DNA of 49,346 bases from Trichomonas tenax (GCA_023091735.1 JALKBU010000312.1:1-49346), one strand, 5' to 3'; positions 1 through 9,213 are shown, counted from the stretch's first letter. Notes: generated by a model not told the origin, from the sequence alone. Program-made: numbers and translations.

Positions 1-110
1 TGCATATAGAATTCTGTGTGCATATGAAATCCTATATGCATATAAAACCTATATGCATATGGAGGCCGGAAATGCATATAGGTCACCTAGTTGCAAACCA
101 AAAAATTATA
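1..110. repeat. Clustered TATATGCATAT-type palindromic repeats
   Basis: Several copies of a short palindrome-like word (TATATGCATAT and trimmed forms such as TGCATAT) lie about 17-25 bases apart at the left edge of the window, ending against the truncated Rab fragment. The core ATGCAT is self-complementary. This could be a microsatellite-like tract or the edge of a repeat that truncated the neighbouring gene. The window starts inside the tract, so its full extent is unknown. Confidence 0.5.
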
Positions 111-375
111 TGCACATGGGTCTAATGATGAAAAAACATTCAATGAACTCCAAGATTGGTATGAGCGTGGAAAAGTTGGATCTCCGAATGCCCATTTCTT
201 TGTAGTTGGAAATAAAGTTGATCTCCAAGATAGTCGCAGAGTCACGGAAGCGCAAGGATCATCGTTTGCGAGATCGATTGGAGCTCAATATTTCGAGATT
301 TCTGCCACTAAGAACATTAATTTCGATGCATTTCAAGAAGCAATCATTGGGAAATGCATCGAGCTTTCCCATTGA
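91..375 (+). pseudogene. Rab-family small GTPase, 5'-truncated relic
   Basis: The C-terminal half of a Rab-like small GTPase. The G4 box NKVDL and the G5 box EISAT are both visible, and the spacing and surrounding residues (FFVVGNKVDL, then QYFEISATKN, then FQEAIIGKC) fit a Rab fold. The P-loop, switch I and the DxxG switch II are absent. The open frame begins at a TTG with no ATG, and recognisable homology starts only around base 136. There is no C-terminal prenylation cysteine motif; the protein ends IELSH. Without the first three nucleotide-binding boxes it cannot bind GTP normally, so I read it as a pseudogene cut off on its 5' side by the repeat tract. It could also be the 3' end of a gene that continues upstream in another frame outside the window, but the repeat junction makes that less likely. 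Confidence 0.75.
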
Positions 376-625
376 AATTACCTAAAGACGGCAAACAATT
401 AAACTTATTATAAACATTTAATTTTTCATTTTCTTTATTATGTCTGGAATTTTTCATGGTAATCAAAAAAAAAAAGATTAATCATCCTATCAATATTGCA
501 CAAATTCATACACCAAAAATTTGAACATTGGCCATAGAGAATCATAGAACCATCATTTTTACGTAAAAATGAATTTAGATGGGCTGCAAACAGAAATGAA
601 AATATCCGAATCGATGTCTCCAAAT

Positions 626-635
626 AAAAGTGACA
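626..635 (+). promoter_or_regulatory. AAAAGTGACA motif abutting a start codon
   Basis: The 10-mer AAAAGTGACA ends exactly one base before the ATG of the DUF3447 gene. The same 10-mer occurs upstream of the small gene at 14427 (minus strand) and at four other places in the window. A promoter or 5'UTR role is inferred from position and recurrence only. Confidence 0.35.
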
Positions 636-1811
636 ATGACCCAAATTCCAACCGAGATAAAGGAACTGGGCGAAAAAATTGATTATTTTTTCACAATTAA
701 AGATAAAGTTCCTCAGCAATATGTTGAGCATGCACAAGAAATGATTAAAAAGGGATTAATTTCAACAAGAAATTTTGCAAACTTTTTAAATCATTGTTTT
801 ATGATGCAAAACAAAGACGAGACACCATTTTTCTATGAAGTTATGCAAAAGTTCCTCGAAACTAATCCAAATGCCAAAGATGATTTCAATAAAGAAGCAA
901 TTCTTGAATATATCCTTAATGCCTTTAAGCCAGAGAATTACCATCCACCTCGCTTTGATATTATCATTGAAGAAGACAATATTGAAGAATTTACAACATA
1001 TTACAACGATCATATTGAAGATATTAAACATCCAGAAGTTATTTCAAAAATATTCCGTGATACAGTTCAGCGTGGAGCGATTAACAGCTACAGATTCTTG
1101 ATTGTCAACAATGTCATGAAAATGATTGATAACGATTTGGTCGATTTTTCTGATGCTGTCAAAGGAGGTAACAATGAAATAATTCATGATTTTGAACAAT
1201 ATTTTCCTATCAAAGAAGAAGCTTTTGATCAAGTTTACTTACTCCATAATCTTACGTATATTGATTATCTTCATAAAAAGTATTCATTTGAGTACAATCC
1301 AAGTCTTGCACTCAAATATTTTGATATTAAATTATTTATTTCTCAGTTCGAGAAAAAGGAAAAGTTGTCAAATGATGAACTAATGAATTACATTACAGTT
1401 TCTGTTTATGCAGGCATTAAGATGGTTCTTGAGTTCTTCCTGAAGAAACTCGCCCCAATTGCCAATACAATTCCTGATTTATTCGATAAATATACCAATC
1501 TTATCGTCATCTGCGAATCAGAACAAAACTTAGAAATCCTCGACTTCCTTATGACGTTTTCTAGAAGTATTAGATTTAGAAACAAGCTTCTTCCAAACCT
1601 CACAGTTGCAGTTTATACGAGCAAGAAGGTATTCCTCGGATGTGTGAAATACTACAATCGTGGTGATAAACTCGATGGAAAGCATGATTTCCGTGACTTT
1701 TGGTCCACAGTTTATTCAATCCATGATAAAGAATGTGTTGAAGCTCTCTTTGCACGAGGTGTATATCCAGATAAAGTTATCCAAGAAATCCGTAGTTCAG
1801 GTATATTATAA
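636..1811 (+). CDS. DUF3447 / ankyrin-like family protein
   Basis: A 391-residue protein, predicted soluble. I start it at the ATG at 636; an in-frame GTG lies six bases earlier. The middle part carries the pattern typical of trichomonad DUF3447/ankyrin proteins: an acidic 'FDIIIEEDNIEEF' segment (about residues 106-118), then 'AINSYRFLIVNN' (about 150-161) and 'AVKGGNNEII' (about 175-185), which match the helix-turn-helix units these proteins share. Further degenerate repeat units follow ('YAGIKMVLEFF', 'SEQNLEILDFL', 'IHDKECVEALF'). Proteins of this group form a very large paralogous family in trichomonads and their function is unknown; the repeats presumably bind other proteins. No signal peptide or membrane segment is evident. 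Family assignment is fairly secure, function is not known. Confidence 0.75.
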   Translation: MTQIPTEIKELGEKIDYFFTIKDKVPQQYVEHAQEMIKKGLISTRNFANFLNHCFMMQNKDETPFFYEVMQKFLETNPNAKDDFNKEAILEYILNAFKPENYHPPRFDIIIEEDNIEEFTTYYNDHIEDIKHPEVISKIFRDTVQRGAINSYRFLIVNNVMKMIDNDLVDFSDAVKGGNNEIIHDFEQYFPIKEEAFDQVYLLHNLTYIDYLHKKYSFEYNPSLALKYFDIKLFISQFEKKEKLSNDELMNYITVSVYAGIKMVLEFFLKKLAPIANTIPDLFDKYTNLIVICESEQNLEILDFLMTFSRSIRFRNKLLPNLTVAVYTSKKVFLGCVKYYNRGDKLDGKHDFRDFWSTVYSIHDKECVEALFARGVYPDKVIQEIRSSGIL

Positions 1812-2146
1812 ATTCTTTATATATTATTGTTATTATATAACAAATTGCTCTTTTTTGTATCGTAATGTTCATTTTGATTAGAATCATTCGTTTCAAAATT
1901 ACTATCAATAGTATTCATTACTCCGATTAACTCTGCCAGCTTGAAATCTATGAAAAAATGAACGAATATTTTAAAAATGTGCTCTGTTAATTCCACTGAT
2001 TAATTTATGTTCTCGAAGAGCATTTTCTTGACAACATGAAATCTTCATAGAATCTGCTAACGATACAATAAGAAATGGAACATAATTTCTATTTTTATTG
2101 ATCTTTAGGGTGAAATATTCATTTGAAGGATCTCTATTTTAAAATT
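1812..2146. other. Intergenic, AT-rich, nothing recognised
   Basis: Short open frames here are AT-rich and lack codon structure. I see no gene, RNA or repeat that I can support. Confidence 0.5.
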
Positions 2147-2229
2147 TGTCATGCAAAATAATTTTTGACGGATAAATAATTTGACATGTAAAATCCATTT
2201 GACATATAAAATTCTTTTTGACACGTAAA
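2147..2229 (+). promoter_or_regulatory. Array of five TGNCNNRYAAA motif copies
   Basis: Five related 11-mers start at 2147 (TGTCATGCAAA), 2166 (TGACGGATAAA), 2182 (TGACATGTAAA), 2200 (TGACATATAAA) and 2219 (TGACACGTAAA). Spacings are 19, 16, 18 and 19 bases, and the sequences between copies are only loosely similar. The same motif sits immediately upstream of the coiled-coil genes at 9243 and 34984 and of the MED13-like gene. Here it precedes a decayed SNARE gene, so it may be the leftover promoter of that gene. Function is inferred. Confidence 0.4.
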
Positions 2230-2399
2230 TGCAAAATTTTGAGAAAATTTTCCGATTTCAAGCATCCCATCATCATTGCCAACTGTTGTTGTGCTGATTT
2301 ACAACGTTGGAATCTCTATCGTCATTATATACAATTTTATGTATTTGAGGCGAAAATAATCATTGAGAATTTGTATTTTTTGATGTCTCTCATTATTGA

Positions 2400-2936
2400 C
2401 GTGAGTTCCATCCGCATGAAAATGGAGGAGATCAGAAAGACCTCGCAGAGGTCAAAAATCTTAGGAAATCGATCGTAACGAGCAGTAGCAATAAGAAAAT
2501 TATCGAAATCTTCAATAAAATCGAAAACGTTTCGGAACCAATTACAAATCAGCTTGAAAATCACAAAGGAAGAGATCTTAATGATCTAAGAAATAAATAC
2601 GATGATTTGTTAGAAGAATATGAACTAATTCGAGATGAATTGTTCCATCAGATAAAAACCTGGATGCTGAAGGCAGAAATGAACAGATTGTTACCAAAGA
2701 GGAACAAAGAGAGTCTCAAAATGATGCATTGATTAGATATGAGCAAGAAACTGAGGAAGTCGATATGTTCCATGAACAATCCAAAAAAAATCGTTTTGGC
2801 AATGCGTGATTTGAACGATGTATCAAATAAATTTAATGATGAAATCCAAAAACAGAGTTTCATTGTCCACTCTGTTGATGGCAAGATCGAAGAAACAACA
2901 ATCGTCATGGACAAAGCTAATGAAAATCGTAATTAA
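2400..2936 (+). pseudogene. Frameshifted Q-SNARE (syntaxin-like) relic
   Basis: Three consecutive reading-frame segments add up to a SNARE-like protein. Segment one (about 2400-2650) is helical and includes NKKIIEIFNKIE and DLLEEYELIRDEL, resembling the N-terminal helical region of syntaxins. Segment two (about 2651-2785) holds EEQRESQNDALIRYEQ and runs to FHEQSKK. Segment three (about 2787-2936) holds VLAMRDLNDVSNKFNDEIQK, followed by a glutamine at the place of the SNARE zero-layer residue and heptad-spaced hydrophobics (IVHSVDGKIE). The second shift coincides with a run of eight A's at 2783-2790. No C-terminal membrane anchor is found after the SNARE motif. Frame changes plus loss of the anchor argue for a pseudogene. 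Whether it was a Qa or Qc type cannot be settled from the sequence. Confidence 0.6.
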
Positions 2937-3036
2937 GTATCTTATTATCAATCAAAATGCAGAATATAAATAATCTATCCTTTGTAATATACTATGATTC
3001 GATAGACAGTATTTTTATATAAGAAACAAAACACTA

Positions 3037-4626
3037 TTATAATTCTGAAATTTCAGTTCCATCTCCTGTATGATTTGAACATGATGATGTTGTATCTATT
3101 TGCTCATCACTTTCTTCCTTAGCTTTATTGTCTGGTGCGGCTTTAGCTCCTTCTTTCGGTTCTTTGAAGTCTTTTCCTTGAAGGAAGCATTTGATTGGTT
3201 TAATGATGATAATTCCACCAAGAATAAGACCAAAAGAATAGGACAGACCATAGCACCAACATATGGGTGTTGGATCCGTTTTGTGCGTGAAATACAAAAT
3301 TAATGCAAACACAATAATTGAAACTAATTGTGATGCCAATGACAACAAAGTTGAAGTTATACCGAGCTGCAGAGACTGCAGCATTGCAGGGAAGTTGAAT
3401 CTACCAAAGACGACGAAACCAAGCGCATTTCCAACTTGTAGAAGTTTTCCACCCCATTTGAGGAATCCTTCACCACTAGCAAAGATCATAGATATCTGTA
3501 CAGGTATTGCCCAGCTGAGTATCGCTGTGATTGTTCCCCACATCAAATTAATCCAATTTAAGTGCAAAGTCAAGCGAAGCCATCTTTTATAGTTCTTCGC
3601 TGCATATGAGTATGAGGCAGCTGGCAAATAACCCATTGTGAAACCAATCATCGCGTTATTCGTAATTTGAGCATATCTAAATATAACGTTATATCCTGCT
3701 AAAACATCGTTGAATGAGTGTCCGCCGTTGTGTGAAGCATTGCCAATGAGTTTTCTAACGATAATTCCTGGAATTGAAACAGAAAGATTAGAAACGAGTT
3801 GTGATAAGCCGACTTTCAGCGATGGTAATGTATTCTTGTTGAATGATTTGAATAGTTGTGAGAATTTGGGCTTCACAGCGAACTTTCCTGCGAAAAATAA
3901 TCCAAAAACAATCAAACCAGGAATCGCTTCAGTCAAAATTCTGGCCCATGCAGCGCCAGCAAGTCCCCATTTGAAGAGTAACAGGAAGAGAGGATCCAAA
4001 ATAACCATATTAACTAAAAGTGAGATTACTTGGATGATTCCAAACAACAGAGAACGTCCTTCAGCCTGAAGGAAACCGCCAGAAGTAACGAAAAAGCATG
4101 TAAAAACTGTACACATCAGTAGCGGAAACATGTATTTGAAACCTAATTGGACGACTTCTTCGTCTGCGCCGAACCATCTGACACCAAGCTTCACAACAGG
4201 AGCCAATATTGCCGGCACAATGATTCCTGAGAGCACACAAACGCGCATTAAGTCGCACATGACTTGGCTGGCTTCTTTTTCTTGTCCTTTGCCAAACAAG
4301 GCGCTGATTTGTGAGCTACCAGCGACACTCGTCAAAAATCCGAACGCACGTCCGATGTTATCGAACGCTGTATAAGTTGATATGGCGGTCATTCCTATCA
4401 CTCCGACAGATTTCGAAATCCAGATCGTGTCGAGGATACCGTACAAAGCGCTGGCGAGTTGTGAAACAATAGGGCCGATTGAAAGGACTAAAATCGTTAT
4501 CAGAGGCGGACGTCCAGCCAATCTATAATGTTCGTCAACTTTTTTGGCTGGAGGCTTCGGGGGTGCTAGTTCGTGCTCTTCTTCTTGTGGAACTTCAACA
4601 CTGTTCGAATTATTTTCTTCACTCAT
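3037..4626 (-). CDS. MATE-family multidrug/toxic-compound efflux transporter
   Basis: A 529-residue polytopic membrane protein with about 12 hydrophobic segments between residues ~38 and ~490, arranged as two MatE halves. Family signatures visible include GPIVSQLASALYGILDTIWI near the start, then FLQAEGRS, LVNMVILDPLFLLLF and GLAGAAWARILTEAIPG, which match the conserved MATE segments. Both ends are hydrophilic: an acidic proline-containing N-terminus and a charged C-terminal tail of about 40 residues rich in E, K, D and S, probably cytoplasmic. MATE transporters exchange H+ or Na+ for organic cations and drugs. The ATG at 4626 is preceded by a T-rich leader in the minus-strand sense and is the only plausible start. 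The gene converges on the SNARE relic, with about 100 bp between the two stops. Substrate cannot be predicted. Confidence 0.95.
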   Translation of the reverse strand: MSEENNSNSVEVPQEEEHELAPPKPPAKKVDEHYRLAGRPPLITILVLSIGPIVSQLASALYGILDTIWISKSVGVIGMTAISTYTAFDNIGRAFGFLTSVAGSSQISALFGKGQEKEASQVMCDLMRVCVLSGIIVPAILAPVVKLGVRWFGADEEVVQLGFKYMFPLLMCTVFTCFFVTSGGFLQAEGRSLLFGIIQVISLLVNMVILDPLFLLLFKWGLAGAAWARILTEAIPGLIVFGLFFAGKFAVKPKFSQLFKSFNKNTLPSLKVGLSQLVSNLSVSIPGIIVRKLIGNASHNGGHSFNDVLAGYNVIFRYAQITNNAMIGFTMGYLPAASYSYAAKNYKRWLRLTLHLNWINLMWGTITAILSWAIPVQISMIFASGEGFLKWGGKLLQVGNALGFVVFGRFNFPAMLQSLQLGITSTLLSLASQLVSIIVFALILYFTHKTDPTPICWCYGLSYSFGLILGGIIIIKPIKCFLQGKDFKEPKEGAKAAPDNKAKEESDEQIDTTSSCSNHTGDGTEISEL

Positions 4627-4693
4627 TTTTTTTAGATTTTTCTAAAAAAAATTGTGAAATTTTGGTATAATTTCTGACGTTAGAAACGAAAAC

Positions 4694-4927
4694 ATGGATA
4701 TATTAACGATTCTCAAATTTGTGAGAAAACGATCAAGAAATTATCGCTGCTGCATTTTTATTATACGATGTATAGGCAGCGTATTTTATGTTGTGAAAAA
4801 GCGGCTAATTCTCTCCAAACTTTTTACCTATCATTCATATAATTGTGCTCTCGTGAACGAAGATTATGTTTTAATCGGATTAATCAATAAACAAAATCCA
4901 TATTTTCGTATTATAGGAAAGCCATAA
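4694..4927 (+). CDS. Small ORF of 77 aa, doubtful
   Basis: An ATG-initiated frame of 77 codons divergent from the MATE gene (67 bp between the starts). The product is basic at the N-terminus (KFVRKRSRNYR) with one short hydrophobic stretch (CIFIIRCIGSVFYVV) that could be a single membrane segment. No recognisable family. In DNA this AT-rich an ORF of this size can occur by chance, so I list it with low confidence. Confidence 0.2.
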   Translation: MDILTILKFVRKRSRNYRCCIFIIRCIGSVFYVVKKRLILSKLFTYHSYNCALVNEDYVLIGLINKQNPYFRIIGKP

Positions 4928-5322
4928 CATATTATTGCAATGGATTTATATATATTACCATGATTTACCACTGTTTAAAAAGATGAATCTAATCACCACG
5001 ATAATGGGTTATTTAGATTGCAATTCTTCTCAAAGATTGAAGCTTCTTTTTAGGTGAGTCAAAAAAAGCATCCTCTAATTATTTATATGATTTGATAATA
5101 TATAAAAATGTCAGATTTATTTTGATTTTGACACTTTACAAAATGTGGCATTTTATCGAATGGACCTTTGATTTAGCTTATTTTCGATTAAATTTTAATA
5201 AATAATTATACATTGTGGAGCCATGTTTATAACAAAAGCTAAAAAGTAAATTCAAAATTTGCGCCAAATTTTTAAACGTTCGTCGAGGAAGTTCCGGAAA
5301 AAATGTAAAAAATCAAATCTCA
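4928..5322. other. Intergenic upstream of RPA1
   Basis: AT-rich, no gene seen. Near 5260-5280 is the GC-containing word GCGCCAAATTTTTAAACGTT; the shorter core GCGCCAAATTTG recurs near 8344. This might be a promoter element of the RPA1 gene, which starts at 5323, but the evidence is weak. Confidence 0.4.
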
Positions 5323-7050
5323 ATGCTCGAATCACAATTATCGAAGAATTTCCTTCACGATGTTATAGTACTAAGGAAGTCTCCGCAGAGCTGTAATGTT
5401 CAGATCCTGTGTTTGAAGAAAACTCATCAAAAAGGAGATCCAACTGCAATTACATTTAAATTGTCAATAAATGACGGTGAAAGTTCATATAATGCGTTCC
5501 TTCACAGTCACTTTAACAAGTATATCGAAGAAGGAAGGATAAAGCAATTCACAATCATCAAAATCACAAAATACACATCAAAAATATTCGGCTTGCATCA
5601 TTCGTTTATAATATTGGGTTTTGAAGTCGTCGATAACACTATTGATCATATAATAGGTGATCCAAAGCAAATCAGTTCTCAACCTGAAATTCAAAAACTT
5701 TCTGAATCACAACCATGCCTTCCTGAAATATTCCATCTCATTTCCAATCTCTCTCCGTACATATTTAATTGGACAATTAGAGCGAGAGTCGTTCAAAAAT
5801 CACCAATCAAATCATATCGCACAATTAATGGTCAAAGAAGGTCATTTTCGATTATTGTCAAAGACATAAACGATGATGAAATCGAAGCCTCGTTTTATGA
5901 TGGTGATATCGATCATTATTTTGATTTGATTATAATCGATAATGTTTATAGCTTTTCAGGCGGAAGTATTATACCAAACACACACAAATACTCTTCTTCA
6001 CCAAATGATTACTCAATAAAGTTCGGAAACAAAACTAAGATCATCGAAGTTCCAGATTTAGGAGATATCGGATTTGTTTCATATAATTACAAAACTTTAG
6101 CAGACATTGCATCGCAAAGTATGGATTCTGTTGATTTCATCGGTATGGTAGTTCAAATTAATCCAATTGAGAAAATTGATTCGAAATTTAGGATAAACAT
6201 TTCCAAAAGAGTTGTTGAGTTGTGCGATCAATCTAATTTACTTGTAGATCTAACTCTATGGGATGAACAGGCTGACAATTTCCCAGAAACAGGAAATTTT
6301 GTTGTTTCCTTGAAAGGTGCTAAAATCACAAAATATAGAGGAATTGCGCTTTCATCGCTCTCAACCACACTTCTTGAGATTGACAGAAACTGTGAGGAGG
6401 CCATGAAACTCAAGAATTGGTTTGAAACAGCGAAAAATACAGTTATAGATATGGAAAAACTTTCTTCGAATTCAAGCTTTATTTATCCAATTCTTTCTTT
6501 CTCAAAAGCAGCAGAAACATTCAACAAAGACACTCTATATCATACTGCTTTTGCTACAATCACAGATATTCCAGTGATGAAAAAACTGTATTATTGCGCC
6601 TGTCCAAATCCAATGTGCAGAGGAAAAGGTTTATATTCACCTGAACCAGATCTTTTTCTCTGCGAAAGATGCCATCAGAGAGTGGAGCATCCGCGATATC
6701 GTTATGCTTTCTCGCTTGATGTAGCTGATGAAACAGGCTCTGTAAGAATTTCTCTTCTCGGTAATGATATTTTAGGCGAAAAATTAACAGGATTTTATAT
6801 CAATGATTGGGTTGCGAAAACGAAAGAAATGAATGATGTTGAAATTAAGGCACTTTTATATTCAAGGCTGTTCACGTTATACAAGTTTAAACTTCGGACA
6901 AAATTAGATAACTATAATGCAAGAGTTAGAGTCAAGTCGTCTGTGATACAAGGAGAAATTGCAAGTTATAGTGATGCAGCGAAGCATTATGCAAAGCTCA
7001 TAGAATCTAATTTTTTTTGTAATTGTTTGTTATTAAAACATGATTATTAA
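5323..7050 (+). CDS. RPA1: Replication protein A 70-kDa DNA-binding subunit
   Basis: A 575-residue homologue of the large subunit of the single-stranded-DNA-binding RPA complex, which protects ssDNA in nuclear replication, repair and recombination. Order of domains: N-terminal OB fold (~1-105), DBD-A beginning near residue 145 (PYIFNWTIRARVV), DBD-B from about 270 (DFIGMVVQINPIEK) and a C-terminal DBD-C from about 410. DBD-C carries the family's zinc ribbon: C427-x4-C432 in CPNPMC and C447-x2-C450 in CERC, followed by YAFSLDVADETGSVRISLLG. Length is a little below the ~600-620 aa usual in animals and yeast because the N-domain linker is short. The ATG at 5323 is a good start. The next 2 kb downstream contain no intact gene. 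Confidence 0.95.
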   Translation: MLESQLSKNFLHDVIVLRKSPQSCNVQILCLKKTHQKGDPTAITFKLSINDGESSYNAFLHSHFNKYIEEGRIKQFTIIKITKYTSKIFGLHHSFIILGFEVVDNTIDHIIGDPKQISSQPEIQKLSESQPCLPEIFHLISNLSPYIFNWTIRARVVQKSPIKSYRTINGQRRSFSIIVKDINDDEIEASFYDGDIDHYFDLIIIDNVYSFSGGSIIPNTHKYSSSPNDYSIKFGNKTKIIEVPDLGDIGFVSYNYKTLADIASQSMDSVDFIGMVVQINPIEKIDSKFRINISKRVVELCDQSNLLVDLTLWDEQADNFPETGNFVVSLKGAKITKYRGIALSSLSTTLLEIDRNCEEAMKLKNWFETAKNTVIDMEKLSSNSSFIYPILSFSKAAETFNKDTLYHTAFATITDIPVMKKLYYCACPNPMCRGKGLYSPEPDLFLCERCHQRVEHPRYRYAFSLDVADETGSVRISLLGNDILGEKLTGFYINDWVAKTKEMNDVEIKALLYSRLFTLYKFKLRTKLDNYNARVRVKSSVIQGEIASYSDAAKHYAKLIESNFFCNCLLLKHDY

Positions 7051-7617
7051 AATCCATCAATTTTCTACAAAGATAATCGAATTTTTGATTTGCTGCAATG
7101 CAATGTGAGTTCTACGTTGAGAAACTTTATCAATGGATAAAATCTAACTCAAGAAATCCATCGGAGATATAAATAGTCACTGAAAAATGTGTTGACTGGC
7201 CTCATTATGAGAGATATTGTTATTCAGAACACATCACAGTGATTATTAATGGGAATTGAATCGATAGAAACTTTAAGAATAACAGGAGGCAACTTAAACA
7301 TCGTACCAGTTACTGTTGTCAATTTGCAGAATCCAACAACATCTAAATCGAGTTCATGCTGCGATATTTGTTGCATTTTTTCATTGAAATAGAGACTTAG
7401 AGCTATTTTAATTCAGCAATTTATTTTCAAAATATATACACATATTATATATGAAGCAAGAACATATGTTAACAAAAATATTTGGCGTGAAAATCGTAAA
7501 AGTAACAGAAATATCATGGTCAGCAACTACACAACAGAAGTCATAGCAATACATGGAAGTAGTGCTCCTTGTGGCGTTGTGGCACCAGATGCTTGTAGCT
7601 GGTGATCACAATTTTAA
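7051..7617. other. Intergenic, possible decayed coding DNA
   Basis: No intact gene. Around 7495-7605 one frame reads through NIMVSNYTTEVIAI and then CGVVAPDACSW before a stop, and looks more like old coding sequence than random AT-rich DNA. I cannot assign it. Confidence 0.3.
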
Positions 7618-7863
7618 TTTGCAAACAAGCTCATTCACTATAAATCAGATCGAAACAAGCTCATTCACTACAAATCAGATCGAAACAAGCTCAGTCAGTA
7701 CAAATTAAATCGAAACAAGCTTATTTATCCTACGAAATTCCTTACATGTAATTTAATATTATTAAACATTTTCAAAAACGCTCAATTTCTGGTTGACTCC
7801 ATCATTATAAGCGAGGTTCTGGAAAAAATTAACCTAGAATTGAGCAATTTTGGAAATACTTAA
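7618..7863 (+). other. Start-less open frame with decapeptide repeats
   Basis: An open frame of 81 codons bounded by TAA stops but with no ATG. It begins with three direct repeats of the decapeptide NKLIHYKSDR (third copy diverged) and continues without repeats to a TAA at 7861. The 30-bp repeat unit keeps the frame because 30 is a multiple of three. Either a piece of a broken repeat protein or a chance frame through a non-coding 30-bp repeat. Confidence 0.25.
7623..7730 (+). repeat. 30-bp direct tandem repeat, about 3.6 copies
   Basis: Units begin at 7623, 7653 and 7683, with a partial fourth at 7713. Each unit reads AAACAAGCTC, then ATTCACTACAAATCAGATCG. Copies 1 and 2 differ at one base; copy 3 carries several changes; the last is cut after 18 bases. 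Confidence 0.9.
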
Positions 7864-7873
7864 TAATATTAAA
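7752..7873. repeat. Imperfect inverted repeat, ~40-bp arms
   Basis: The left arm (7752-7792) contains TTTAATATTATTAA, then CATTTTCAAAAACGCTCAATTTC. The right arm (7834-7873) contains its near reverse complement, GAATTGAGCAATTTTGG, then ACTTAATAATATTAAA. Arms match at roughly four of five positions with about 40 bp between them. It could be a small foldback or MITE-like element. No target-site duplication is obvious. Confidence 0.65.
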
Positions 7874-7914
7874 AATGCTTAATGGTAATGTAAAGGCAGA
7901 TACATGACGGTAAG

Positions 7915-8166
7915 TCATAGCAGCCAACTTATTCGTAATATAAAGACTGTAAGTGATAAAGCCAAAAAGCTGGTTAATAATTTTGATCGAACACAAAATG
8001 TGCCTTCTGCTTGTATTCTAAAGACAGAAATACAACGGCTATTCGTTGCAGATGACTGCCTGTAAGTAATATAGGCAAAAGGTGCTGAATACGTTTCATT
8101 CAATGCTTCAAGATGCTCAAAACGGTAAGTCATACCAGGGGCTACAGTGAGAATAACACTGTACAT
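7915..8166 (-). other. Doubtful 83-codon ORF
   Basis: ATG-initiated at 8166. The beginning (VILTVAPGMTYRFEHLEAL) faintly recalls the ASH/HYDIN-type Ig-like modules, whose strands often contain APG..Y.F, but nothing else supports that and the C-terminus is simply hydrophobic. Possibly a fragment of a decayed gene. Confidence 0.2.
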
Positions 8167-9213
8167 TCATCGAAATATATATTAAAGAAGAAAAAAAAGA
8201 TTTATTGATACTTGCATGCATTTGGCTGACTGAAACGAGCTGCGTAAAGACTTCACTTGATCAGGCATCAACATTTGGGTTCACCACTCCCAAACTCCGC
8301 AAGCCAAATATATTAATGACACTTTTCTGTTTCTTTCAAAAATGCGCCAAATTTGTTTCCCGCCATTATTTATAAAAAATCTTGCAGTGCATTAAATTAT
8401 AAATTTATGTGCATTTCCATGTAAATTTAACTTTTTATCTGAGTTCTCAAGTTTTTGATTTTTCTGGATTTAATATTTCCTTATGTGACTTCAACACTAT
8501 TATATACAAAGGCAGCAGAAATCAAAGAACTATTTAAAAATATATGTTATCATTAAATAATATCCGAATATTAGAATTCATTCCAAAAATGTAATATTTT
8601 AACCTAAAACATTAAAAGTATTGTTTTATATAAGCTATGAAATAAGAATAGTCAATTAGAATATGCTAGAAAGTTGTATATTACGAGAAAGCTATTTTTT
8701 AGTCCCAAAATTCCTGGTCAATATTTTGTTTTTTTTTTTTGAAAATATTTTTGTGAACCAATAATGAACGAATTACACCCTTTGATTCATATGAATACAT
8801 GCAGCACATAGTACAAATTGATTTTATCATGTTTCCAAAGTTCTCTCTTAGATCAATGTCTGTGCTTTTGAGTGTTTTTGCGTCCATGTAAATGGACTTT
8901 TGTTTTATTTTAGCATAGTGTTTGCGAATCCGTATTAAACATATTGATGCTAATATGAGCACATGATTTCCAATGCATGGGATTTCAGCTTTATGACTTT
9001 ATACAAGATTGCACTCAAGTTTCGATAATACTGTTCATATTATACAATCACTCCTATTATTTAAAATCTTTCTATTTCATCTACAAAGTCTTTAAAAACT
9101 AAAAGTTTATTCTTTTAAAACCACCCTCAATGTCACATTTTTGCACAATGCTTCAAACACAAAAACCAAAACATTTGATAAAAGAGAATGATTTGAATTT
9201 ACACGATATATTT
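8167..9213. other. Intergenic; possible minus-strand coding relic at 8699-8990
   Basis: No intact gene. On the minus strand an open frame of ~95 codons (8699 to about 8990) lacks an ATG at its head; it contains MDAKTLKSTDIDLRENFG and ends KKKKQNIDQEFWD. It resembles no family I know and a poly-T run lies inside it (8732-8741). I regard it as a possible relic only. Confidence 0.3.

Noticed and set aside
7623..7730. CRISPR-like array
   Set aside because: Units are directly adjacent with no spacers, and the genome is eukaryotic. It is a plain tandem repeat.
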